Part shown: positions 14,569 through 21,829 of the stretch, in pieces
Layout of the letters: every line of letters begins with the position of its first letter
Position numbering within the stretch: position 1 is the stretch's first letter
Assembly (NCBI GenBank): GCA_036500145.1
Contig: DASYCO010000083.1
Span: 1-25,170 of the forward strand
Origin: CAMAVH01 sp036500145
GTDB lineage: Bacteria > Pseudomonadota > Alphaproteobacteria > SMXQ01
Direction: 5' to 3'
Length of the DNA stretch: 25,170 nt
Made by a program: the position numbers and the translations under genes
The notes under the pieces: generated by a model
Seen by the model: only the letters and a program-made list of their open reading frames with translations
Databases searched by the model: none
What the model was told of the DNA's origin: nothing

Positions 14569-14817
14569 ATGCCTCCCTCGAATTACCCGCTCGCCGAACG
14601 CCTCGACCTCACGGGCCTGAAATGCCCGCTGCCGGTGCTGCGCGCGAACAAGGTGCTGCGCGCCCGCGATCACGGCGATGTCATCGAAGTGACGGCGGAC
14701 GATCCCGCCACCGCCAAGGATTTCCCGGCCTACTGCCAGACCGCCGGCCACGCCCTGATCGAGGCGCGCGAGGAGGCGGGCGGCCGCTTCGTCTTCCACA
14801 TCCGCAAGGGCGGCTGA
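14569..14817 (+). CDS. TusA-family sulfur carrier/sulfurtransferase
   Basis: An 82-residue protein of the TusA/SirA/YedF family. The hallmark is LDLTGLKCPLPVLRANKVL: the CPLP motif with the active cysteine Cys19, which carries a persulfide. The rest, GDVIEVTADDPATAKDFPAYCQTAGHALI, is the usual two-layer sandwich. In other bacteria TusA passes sulfur to tRNA thiolation and influences molybdenum cofactor and Fe-S supply. Promoter elements are not clear; a small palindrome AGGAT-gatat-ATCCT lies about 30 bp upstream. It ends 38 bp before the deacetylase gene and could be co-transcribed with it. Confidence 0.92.
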   Translation: MPPSNYPLAERLDLTGLKCPLPVLRANKVLRARDHGDVIEVTADDPATAKDFPAYCQTAGHALIEAREEAGGRFVFHIRKGG

Positions 14818-14855
14818 GCTTCGGTCCATCCGCTTTAGGACAAATGCGAGGAACC

Positions 14856-15794
14856 ATGACGACGGCGCTCTACAGTCATCCCGCCTGCCTCGCCCACGAT
14901 CCCGGTCCGCACCATCCCGAATCGCCCGACCGCCTCGCGGCCGTGCTCAGGGCGCTGGAGGCGCCCGAGTTCGCCGCGCTCGTCCGCCGCGAAGCCCCGC
15001 TCGCCACGGAGGCGCAGGTCGCCCGCGTGCATCCGCCCGAATTCGTCCGCCGCATGCTGGCCGCCGTGCCGCGCGACGGCTTCGCCATGGTCGACGGCGA
15101 CACCATCCTCTCGCCCGGCTCCGGCGAAGCGGCCCTGCGCGCCGCCGGCGCGCTCTGCGCGGCGGTCGACGCGGTGATGGCGGGGGAGGTGGCCAACGCC
15201 TTCTGCGCCGTGCGTCCGCCCGGCCATCATGCCGAGCCCGGCGAATCCATGGGCTTCTGCCTGTTCAACAACGTCGCCGTCGGCGCGCTGCATGCGCGTC
15301 ACGCGCACGGCCTTCAGCGCATCGCGGTGGTGGACTTCGACGTGCATCACGGCAACGGCACCCAGGCTGCCTTCGAAGCGGACGCGAATCTGTTCTTCGC
15401 CTCCAGCCACCAGTCGCCGCTCTATCCGGGCACGGGCGCCGCGAGCGAACGCGGCGTCGGCAATGTCTGGAACGCGCCGCTGCGCCCCGGATCGGGCAGC
15501 GCCGACTTCCGCAAGGCCTGGAGCGAAACGCTTCTCCCGGCGCTGCGCGCCTTCGACCCGCAGTTCATCCTGATCTCCGCCGGCTTCGACGCCCACGCCG
15601 ACGACCCGCTGGCGAACTTGAATCTGACGGACGACGACTACGCCTGGATCACGCGCGAGATCGTGGGCATCGCCAACGACCGCTGCTCAGGCCGCGTCGT
15701 CTCGACGCTGGAGGGCGGGTATGATTTGAATGCACTGGCGCGGAGTGTGACGGCACATGTGAGCGCCATTCAAGGTATCCATCAGAAAGAATAA
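14856..15794 (+). CDS. Histone-deacetylase-superfamily (acetylpolyamine/acetoin-type) zinc hydrolase
   Basis: A 312-residue class II-like HDAC-superfamily deacetylase. Key sites: YSHPACLAHDPGPHHPESPDRL at the start, the His pair 124-125 in RPPGHHAEPGESMGFCLFNN, zinc ligands Asp162 and His164 in DFDVHHGNGTQ, Asp245 in SAGFDAHADDPL, and EGGYD at 286-290. Bacterial members remove acetyl groups from polyamines, acetoin-type metabolites or proteins. GAGG before ATG 14856 sets the start; an ATG at 14844 is less likely. The last eight or so codons, after AHVSAI, change sharply to AT-rich sequence, suggesting that the neighbouring AT-rich cassette supplied a new 3' end. In related genomes this gene usually stands next to xseB; here they are about 2.5 kb apart. 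Confidence 0.93.
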   Translation: MTTALYSHPACLAHDPGPHHPESPDRLAAVLRALEAPEFAALVRREAPLATEAQVARVHPPEFVRRMLAAVPRDGFAMVDGDTILSPGSGEAALRAAGALCAAVDAVMAGEVANAFCAVRPPGHHAEPGESMGFCLFNNVAVGALHARHAHGLQRIAVVDFDVHHGNGTQAAFEADANLFFASSHQSPLYPGTGAASERGVGNVWNAPLRPGSGSADFRKAWSETLLPALRAFDPQFILISAGFDAHADDPLANLNLTDDDYAWITREIVGIANDRCSGRVVSTLEGGYDLNALARSVTAHVSAIQGIHQKE

Positions 15795-15863
15795 TAAATA
15801 CTGCATTATTTGCTGAAACGTCTGATCTAAGATGTAAGCGCATAATCGGGGGAGGCATGCGCT

Positions 15864-17231
15864 ATGCCAGAAATAAAAGATACGGCTGTTAAGAATCTAA
15901 GTTTAGATTTGAAGAATTTTCGAACTGTGCCGCAGGCTAATGAACTGGAAGCTGTTCAAGCAATGATTTCCATAAGCCCAGACTATTTCTGGGCTTTAAC
16001 GACCAGCTTGTTAGATGACGGATATCTTCCCACCGAAAACATTGTCGTTTTAAAAGATGGCGCCAGTCATCTGAGGGTATGTGAAGGGAATCGCCGTATA
16101 GCTGCTCTTAAATTAGCGCACGGATACATCTCATCAAAAATTTTTGATGTTCCCGAAGATGTTGAAAATAAAATTCTGGCGCTGACACCACAATGGAAGA
16201 GGGATAACGCCCAAATTCCGTGTGCGGTTTACGAGCGTTCCGAATCTGATGTGGTCGACAAAATCGTTACACTTATTCATGGCAAAGGAGACAAGGCGAG
16301 CCGAGAAAGATGGGAGGCGGTGGCTCGAGCTCGACATAATCGAGATAAGCTTGATGCTTCCGAACCAGCCCTTGATTTGTTGGAAAAATTCCTGGCTTCT
16401 GGACGGAATGTGACCACAGATCAGAAAAAGAGATGGGCGGGAAGCTACCCAATTACTGTCCTTGATGAAGCAATTAAGAAATCATCTAAACGCTTCGGCG
16501 CTTCGAATGGGCCAGATCTTGTAGATCTTTATCCGACAATTAAATATCGTTCGAGATTAGACGAAATAATGAAAAACATTGGTCTCGAGCAGCTTGGTTT
16601 TAAGCAGCTTCGTGATTCGCAAAATGATTTTCTCGAAGATTACGGATTTGCACCAGAAGAAGAAAAGCCAACAGTCACTGATTCATCAAGTTCGGCGGAT
16701 GGAACTCAAGCTGGATCAGCAAAACCAACACGCGTTAGAAGCAAAAAAACTCGAGCCGCATCTAGCAATGATCCTCGTTCGGTAATGAGGACTTTGAGGA
16801 CGCTTGCCCCTGTCGGCAATTCACGTAAAAAAATTGTCTCCCTTAGAGATGAAGCCTTGCGGCTAAAACTTGATAGAACGCCGATGGCGTTTTGCTTTTT
16901 GCTTAGAAGCATGTTTGAGATTTCTGCAAAAATTTATTGTGATGCGCATAAGCGTACTGGTGGCCTATCGACGCTAGATACAAATGGGAGAGATAAAACC
17001 CTTAAGAAGCTTCTCGGCGACGTTACAAAGCATTTGACTGCCGATAACGCTGATAAGGAAATGGTAAAAAAATTACATGGGGCTAAGACGGAACTCGGCA
17101 AAAGTGATGGAATTCTGTCGGTTACTTCGATGAATCAACTCGTGCATAACCCTTCATTCACAACTAACGCCTCTGATATTTCGTCGATTTTTGGGAATAT
17201 CTTTCCCCTTTTGCAGGCAATGAACGAGTAG
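15864..17231 (+). CDS. ParB/Srx-fold N-terminal domain protein with probable HEPN-like C-terminal domain
   Basis: A 455-residue protein of unknown function. The N-terminal third has a ParB/Srx-like core: LTTSLLDDGYLPTENIVVLK followed by HLRVCEGNRRIAALKLAHG, where EGNRR (74-78) takes the place of the ExxRR-type nucleotide-binding/CTPase motif. A charged, low-complexity linker runs about 263-305. The helical C-terminal domain (about 320-455) has LLRSMFEISAKIY (Arg348) and SMNQLVHNPSF (His428), a layout like HEPN or HEPN-related domains of abortive-infection proteins. ParB-like cores bind DNA, hydrolyse CTP or in some families cut DNA; which applies here is unknown. A GGGGGAGG ribosome site precedes ATG 15864. 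The methyltransferase follows after 34 bp with a near-identical site, so they form an operon. Confidence 0.8.
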   Translation: MPEIKDTAVKNLSLDLKNFRTVPQANELEAVQAMISISPDYFWALTTSLLDDGYLPTENIVVLKDGASHLRVCEGNRRIAALKLAHGYISSKIFDVPEDVENKILALTPQWKRDNAQIPCAVYERSESDVVDKIVTLIHGKGDKASRERWEAVARARHNRDKLDASEPALDLLEKFLASGRNVTTDQKKRWAGSYPITVLDEAIKKSSKRFGASNGPDLVDLYPTIKYRSRLDEIMKNIGLEQLGFKQLRDSQNDFLEDYGFAPEEEKPTVTDSSSSADGTQAGSAKPTRVRSKKTRAASSNDPRSVMRTLRTLAPVGNSRKKIVSLRDEALRLKLDRTPMAFCFLLRSMFEISAKIYCDAHKRTGGLSTLDTNGRDKTLKKLLGDVTKHLTADNADKEMVKKLHGAKTELGKSDGILSVTSMNQLVHNPSFTTNASDISSIFGNIFPLLQAMNE

Positions 17232-17265
17232 CGCTGCAGAATTTAAGTTTAGTTAGGGGGGAGCT

Positions 17266-18261
17266 ATGAGTAGATATCGCACGCCATTGCGCTATCCCGG
17301 TGGGAAGCAGCGTTTAACGCCATTTGTAATCGAAATACTTCAGGCTAATGGATTGCTGGGGGCGGATTATGTGGAGCCGTATGCCGGTGGTGCCGGAGTT
17401 GCCATGGAATTACTTTTGGCGAAAAAGGTTTCTCGAGTTCATTTAAATGATTCTTCGGCTCCAATTTATGCGTTTTGGAAATCTATTAAATCCAAACCGG
17501 AAGCTTTTTGCAGGCGTATTTCACGTGCGGCTTTGAACGTTGAAGAGTGGCGTAAGCAAAGAGAAGTGGTGCGTAACCCTCAAGCGCATTGTCAGTTAGA
17601 TCTAGGGTTCGCCACTTTTTATCTGAATCGCTGCAATCGTTCCGGAGTTTTAAATGGAGGCTTGATAGGCGGTCTCGATCAGAAGGGTCAATGGAAAATC
17701 GATGCACGTTTTCCGCGCAAGGAGTTAATTCAGCGCGTAGAGAATATTGCGGCGATGAGAGATAAAATTCGTCTCAAAAATATGGATGCTGAGGATTTTA
17801 TCCAGGATTATGTCTCTGTGTTACCTACAGAAACTTTTGTTTACTGTGATCCGCCCTATTTCGAAAAGGCTAACCGTCTTTATCTGGATCATTACGCGCC
17901 GGATGATCACAAAAGAATTTCAAAAGTTATCCAGAAAATCAGTCAAAAATGGATTGTTTCTTATGATGGAGTGGAAGAAATACTCGATTATTACCACAAG
18001 AGAAAAATGTTTCTATACAGTTTGCAATATAATGCGGCGCGCGCCTACAAGGGAACTGAGGTATTTGTTTTCTCGGATCGTGTAAAAATTCCACCTCATT
18101 CTTTGTTGCCGGAAATTGATGTTGCTCTACGTGCCAATGCTAAAAAACTAAAGCGGTCTAAAGTTAATGGCCCTTCCAAATCTAAAAAGGCCGTCAACAC
18201 AGTTAGATCTAATTCTAAAGCTGGCCCGCTTGTGAAAGGCCGCTCTAGGTTAAGTGCGTAA
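17266..18261 (+). CDS. Dam-type (D12 class) N6-adenine DNA methyltransferase
   Basis: A 331-residue DNA methyltransferase of the alpha group that includes Dam and DpnM. Order of motifs: motif X RYPGGKQRL (9-17), SAM-binding motif I YVEPYAGGAGVAMEL (35-49), FYLNRCNRSGVLNGG (118-132) as in Dam, and catalytic motif IV YCDPPYF (193-199). The N6-adenine target is inferred from DPPY and the family; GATC recognition is possible but not shown. About 45 residues at the C-terminus (from 285) are Lys/Ser-rich and likely disordered, which is longer than Dam. A strong AGGGGGGAG site precedes ATG 17266. No restriction endonuclease gene is beside it; its only partner is the ParB/HEPN-like protein. AT-rich like that gene. 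Confidence 0.93.
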   Translation: MSRYRTPLRYPGGKQRLTPFVIEILQANGLLGADYVEPYAGGAGVAMELLLAKKVSRVHLNDSSAPIYAFWKSIKSKPEAFCRRISRAALNVEEWRKQREVVRNPQAHCQLDLGFATFYLNRCNRSGVLNGGLIGGLDQKGQWKIDARFPRKELIQRVENIAAMRDKIRLKNMDAEDFIQDYVSVLPTETFVYCDPPYFEKANRLYLDHYAPDDHKRISKVIQKISQKWIVSYDGVEEILDYYHKRKMFLYSLQYNAARAYKGTEVFVFSDRVKIPPHSLLPEIDVALRANAKKLKRSKVNGPSKSKKAVNTVRSNSKAGPLVKGRSRLSA

Positions 18262-18322
18262 TCGTCTCCTTGCTCCTAATGGTTTGGCCACCTAAACTCC
18301 GCGCGCATTGAAGGAATTGTCC

Positions 18323-18589
18323 ATGGCCAAAACCGCATCCCCCGACACCGAAATCTCCCCCGACATCGCGGCGCTTTCCTTTGAGGACGCGCTGGGCGAG
18401 TTGGAGAAGATCGTCGGCGATCTTGAGCGCGGCAAGGTCAAGCTCGACGACGCCATCGCCGCCTACACGCGCGGCGCGCAGCTCAAGCGCCATTGCGAGA
18501 TGAAGCTCGCCGACGCCAAGGCCAAGGTCGAGAAGATCGTCGTGCGGCCGGACGGCAGCGTCGCCGCCGAAGACGCCGACATCGGCTGA
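18323..18589 (+). CDS. xseB: Exodeoxyribonuclease VII small subunit
   Basis: An 88-residue protein with the XseB pattern: LSFEDALGELEKIVGDLERGKVKLDDAIAAYTRGAQLKRHCEMKLADAKAKVEKI, two long helices that form a coiled hairpin. Small subunits bind the large subunit XseA to make exonuclease VII, which degrades single-stranded DNA. AAGGA lies 8 nt before ATG 18323; the frame also opens with a TTG at 18308, not preferred. It comes first in the run xseB-ispA-dxs that is common in Proteobacteria. The island ends only about 60 bp upstream, so its native promoter may have been displaced. Confidence 0.95.
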   Translation: MAKTASPDTEISPDIAALSFEDALGELEKIVGDLERGKVKLDDAIAAYTRGAQLKRHCEMKLADAKAKVEKIVVRPDGSVAAEDADIG

Positions 18590-18590
18590 C

Positions 18591-18609
18591 GCGCGGCGTC
18601 TCGCCGCGC
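18591..18609 (+). terminator. GC hairpin after xseB, possible weak terminator
   Basis: GCGCGGCG (18591-18598) and CGCCGCGC (18602-18609) form a perfect 8-bp stem with a TCT loop, starting 2 bp after the stop codon. It is followed by CTCTCCTTCCT rather than a T run, so it may only pause transcription or stabilise the 3' end. Confidence 0.4.
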
Positions 18610-18720
18610 CTCTCCTTCCTCCGTGAAGCCCTCCCGTTCCGCCGCCTTTCACGACCTCGTGCATGACGGGCGGCCCTCGGCCCGGCTATTCTAGGGCATG
18701 ACCATTCCAGGACAGTTTTC

Positions 18721-19668
18721 GTGACCGACGCCAAGCCTCGCGCCACCGCGCCCGACATTGCCGGCGCGCTCGCGTCCGCCGCCCATGCGGTGGAGGCGGT
18801 GCTCGACCAGCTGCTGCCGCGCGCCTCCGGCTTGGCCGAGGACGCCCTGTTCGAGGCCATGCGCTACGCCGTCATGGGCGGCGGCAAGCGCTTCCGGCCG
18901 GCTTTGTCGCTCGCCTGCGGCCGCCTGTTCGACCTGCCGGAGGCGGCCGTGCTGCGCGCTGCCGCCGCGCTTGAACTGGTCCATTGCTATTCCCTGGTCC
19001 ATGACGACCTGCCGGCGATGGACGACGACGACCTGCGGCGCGGCCTGCCGTCCTGCCATGCGAAATACGGTGAGGCGACCGCCATCCTGGCGGGCGACGC
19101 CCTGATGACCCTGGCCTTCGAAGTGCTGGCCGACCCTGCTACCCATTCGGATGGGGGGCGGCGCACGGAACTCATCCTCTCCCTGGCGCGGGCCGCCGGC
19201 CCTCAGGGCATGGTCGCCGGCCAGATGATCGACCTGGCGGCCGAAGGGAAGACGCCCATGCGTCCAGTTGGCGGCCCCCGGCAGTTGGACGCCGCCGGCA
19301 TCGCCCGGATGGAGGAACTCAAGACCGCGGCGCTGATTTCCTGCGCCTGCGAGACCCCGGCCATCCTCGCCGGAGCCCCGGCGGCGGCGCGGGCGGCCCT
19401 GGCGGCCTACGCCCGGGCCTTGGGCCTGGCCTACCAGGTGACGGACGACCTGCTGGACGCCGAGGGCGGCTCGGCCGAGATCGGCAAGACGGCCGGCAAG
19501 GACGCCGCGGCGGGCAAGGCGACCTTCGTGGCGACCCTCGGCCTGGAGGGGGCGCGTGCCGAGGCGGCGCGCCTGCTCCGCGAGGCCGGGCAAAACCTTG
19601 ATTTTTTCGGGGAAAAGGCCGACTTTCTGCGCGACTTGACGCGGTTCGTCCTCGAACGGCGTAAGTAA
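18721..19668 (+). CDS. ispA: Farnesyl diphosphate synthase (short-chain polyprenyl synthetase)
   Basis: A 315-residue polyprenyl synthetase. It shows GGGKRFRP (53-60), the first aspartate-rich motif DDLPAMDDDDLRRG (95-108), GDALMTLAFE, GQMIDLAAEG and the second aspartate motif DDLLD (242-246). The DDxxxxD form of the first motif is typical of bacterial farnesyl/geranyl synthases, which condense isopentenyl and dimethylallyl diphosphates to farnesyl diphosphate for quinones, carotenoids and undecaprenyl carriers. The start is GTG at 18721, with AGGACA about 8 nt upstream. It stands 48 bp before dxs, so the operon couples precursor supply with chain building. Exact product length cannot be fixed by eye. 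Confidence 0.94.
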   Translation: MTDAKPRATAPDIAGALASAAHAVEAVLDQLLPRASGLAEDALFEAMRYAVMGGGKRFRPALSLACGRLFDLPEAAVLRAAAALELVHCYSLVHDDLPAMDDDDLRRGLPSCHAKYGEATAILAGDALMTLAFEVLADPATHSDGGRRTELILSLARAAGPQGMVAGQMIDLAAEGKTPMRPVGGPRQLDAAGIARMEELKTAALISCACETPAILAGAPAAARAALAAYARALGLAYQVTDDLLDAEGGSAEIGKTAGKDAAAGKATFVATLGLEGARAEAARLLREAGQNLDFFGEKADFLRDLTRFVLERRK

Positions 19669-19716
19669 CTGGAATAAAATAAAAAGTTCCCCACGCCGCA
19701 GCTTGGCCACCGCTTC

Positions 19717-21711
19717 ATGACGACCACCGACATCCCCACGGGCCCGACCGCCATCGGTCAGGGCCTCAGCAAGACGCCGCTGCTGGACCAGGTCCATCTG
19801 CCGGCGGACCTGCGCAAGCTGCCCGAGAAGGACTTGTCCCAGCTCGCCGACGAACTACGTCGCGAGACGATCGAGGCCGTCTCCATCACCGGCGGCCATC
19901 TCGGCGCCGGCCTCGGCGTGGTCGAGCTGACGGTGGCGCTGCACTACGTCTTCAACACGCCGGACGACAAGCTGATCTGGGACGTTGGCCACCAGGCCTA
20001 TCCGCACAAGATCCTCACCGGCCGTCGCGACCGCATCCGCACGCTGCGCCAGGGCGGCGGCCTGTCCGGCTTCACGCGCCGCTCGGAGAGCGAATACGAT
20101 CCGTTCGGCGCGGCGCACAGCTCCACCTCGATCTCCGCCGCGCTCGGCATGGCCGTGGCGCGCGACCTCAAGGGCGAGAGCCGCAACGTCATCGCCATGA
20201 TCGGCGACGGCGCCATGAGCGCCGGCATGGCCTACGAGGCCATGAACAACGCCGGCTCGATGGACGCCCGCCTCATCGTCATCCTCAACGACAACGACAT
20301 GTCGATCGCGCCGCCGGTCGGCGCCATGAGCGCCTATCTGTCGCGCCTGATCTCGTCGAAGTCCTACCGCGCGGTGCGCGCGACCGCGAAGGCCGTGACG
20401 CAGAAGCTGCCACGCTCGTTCAAGAAGGCGGCCCAGCGCGCCGAGGAATATGCGCGCGGCATGGTGACGGGCGGCACGCTGTTCGAGGAGCTCGGCTTCT
20501 ACTACGTCGGCCCCATCGACGGCCACAACCTCGACCATCTGCTGCCGGTGCTGAAGAACGTGCGCGATTCGTCCGAGCATGGCCCGGTGCTGATCCACGT
20601 CGTCACCCAGAAGGGCCACGGCTACGCGCCCGCCGAGGCGGCCGAGGAGAAGTACCACGGCGTCGGCAAGTTCGACGTCGTCACCGGCGCGCAGGCCAAG
20701 GTGAAGGCGGCAGCGCCGAGCTACACCCGCGTCTTCGCCGACGCGCTGATCGCCGAGGCGGAGCATGACCCGCGCATCGTGGCGCTCACCGCCGCCATGC
20801 CGTCGGGCACCGGCCTCGACCTGTTCGCCAAGCGCTTCCCCAAGCGCGCCTTCGACGTCGGCATCGCCGAGCAGCATGCCGTCACCTTCGCCGCCGGCTT
20901 GGCGGCGGAAGGCTTCAAGCCCTTCGCGGCGATCTACTCGACCTTCCTGCAGCGCGCCTATGACCAGGTGGTGCATGACGTCGCCATCCAGCAGCTGCCC
21001 GTTCGGTTTGCCTTGGACCGCGCCGGCTTGGTCGGCGCCGACGGCGCCACCCATGCGGGCGCCTACGACATCGCCTATCTCGGCTGCCTGCCGGGCTTCG
21101 TCATCATGGCCGCCGCCGACGAGGCGGAGCTGTTCAACATGGTCGCGACGCAGGCCGCCATCGACGACCGCCCGAGCGCCTTGCGCTATCCGCGCGGCGA
21201 GGGCTTCGGCGTGGCGCTGCCCCTGCGCGGCGAAGTGCTGCCCATCGGCAAGGGCCGGATTCTGCGCGAAGGCACCTCGGTCGCCATCGTCAGCTTCGGC
21301 GCGCGCCTGCGCGAGGCGCTGTCCGCCGCCGACATGCTCGCCGGCTTCGGCCTGTCCGCCACGGTGGCCGACGCGCGCTTCGCCAAACCGCTCGACACCG
21401 ACATGCTGCGCCGCCTCGCGCGCGAGCATGAGGTGCTGATCACCCTTGAAGAAGGCAGCGTCGGCGGCTTCGGCGCCCAGGTCATGCAGTACCTCGCCCT
21501 CGAAGGCCTGCTCGACGGCGGCGTGAAGATACGCCCGATGACCTTGCCCGACCGCTTCATCGACCACGAGACGCCGGCCAAGCAATATGCCGAGGCCGGG
21601 CTCGACGCGGCGCACATCGTCGCCACCGCCATGGCGGCGCTCGGGCGCAACGGCGACTACCTAGCCGGCGCGCCCGCCCTCATGTCGGGCGGCGGCCTCA
21701 AGCGGCCGTAG
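19717..21711 (+). CDS. dxs: 1-deoxy-D-xylulose-5-phosphate synthase
   Basis: A 664-residue thiamine-diphosphate enzyme of the transketolase family that joins pyruvate and glyceraldehyde 3-phosphate, the first step of the MEP isoprenoid pathway; the product also feeds thiamine and pyridoxal synthesis. Motifs: TGGHLGAGLGVVEL (His61), DVGHQAYPHKILTGR, the ThDP site IGDGAMSAGMAYEAMNNAG (163 onwards) with NDNDMSIAPP, YVGPIDGHN, GIAEQHAVTFAAG with catalytic Glu385, and DRAGLVGADGATHAG. It is slightly longer than the usual 620-640 residues because of the first 20 residues. The 48 bp before it are AT-rich (AATAAAATAAAAAG), which may give it its own promoter. Confidence 0.97.
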   Translation: MTTTDIPTGPTAIGQGLSKTPLLDQVHLPADLRKLPEKDLSQLADELRRETIEAVSITGGHLGAGLGVVELTVALHYVFNTPDDKLIWDVGHQAYPHKILTGRRDRIRTLRQGGGLSGFTRRSESEYDPFGAAHSSTSISAALGMAVARDLKGESRNVIAMIGDGAMSAGMAYEAMNNAGSMDARLIVILNDNDMSIAPPVGAMSAYLSRLISSKSYRAVRATAKAVTQKLPRSFKKAAQRAEEYARGMVTGGTLFEELGFYYVGPIDGHNLDHLLPVLKNVRDSSEHGPVLIHVVTQKGHGYAPAEAAEEKYHGVGKFDVVTGAQAKVKAAAPSYTRVFADALIAEAEHDPRIVALTAAMPSGTGLDLFAKRFPKRAFDVGIAEQHAVTFAAGLAAEGFKPFAAIYSTFLQRAYDQVVHDVAIQQLPVRFALDRAGLVGADGATHAGAYDIAYLGCLPGFVIMAAADEAELFNMVATQAAIDDRPSALRYPRGEGFGVALPLRGEVLPIGKGRILREGTSVAIVSFGARLREALSAADMLAGFGLSATVADARFAKPLDTDMLRRLAREHEVLITLEEGSVGGFGAQVMQYLALEGLLDGGVKIRPMTLPDRFIDHETPAKQYAEAGLDAAHIVATAMAALGRNGDYLAGAPALMSGGGLKRP

Positions 21712-21829
21712 CGCCCGCTCCAGCGTCGCCCGCGGCTTATAAGCTTCGCCGCATTTCGGCTTCCGTCCCGTTTCTGTCACGCCGCGCACGCAAACTGTGC
21801 GCCGTTCCTTTTTCCGAGATTCCCTGTTG

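Larger units (their letters stand above)
15757..18264. other. AT-rich two-gene island between the deacetylase gene and xseB
   Basis: Base composition drops abruptly within the last codons of the deacetylase gene and rises again just before xseB. Inside, codon use is rich in A- and T-ending codons, unlike every other gene of the window. It holds two co-directional genes, a ParB/Srx-fold protein and an adenine DNA methyltransferase. No integrase, transposase, tRNA target or clear flanking duplication is seen. A weak 13-nt match (AAGCGCATAATCG at 15836, AAGTGCGTAATCG at 18252) occurs near both ends. Confidence 0.85.

Noticed and set aside
15757..18264. Classical restriction-modification system or insertion sequence
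   Set aside because: No endonuclease of a known fold, no transposase or integrase and no terminal inverted repeats were seen.
19855..21615. 586-codon open frame opposite dxs
   Set aside because: It lies antisense to the whole DXS coding region, is rich in Arg/Gly/Val/His, and has no recognisable motif.
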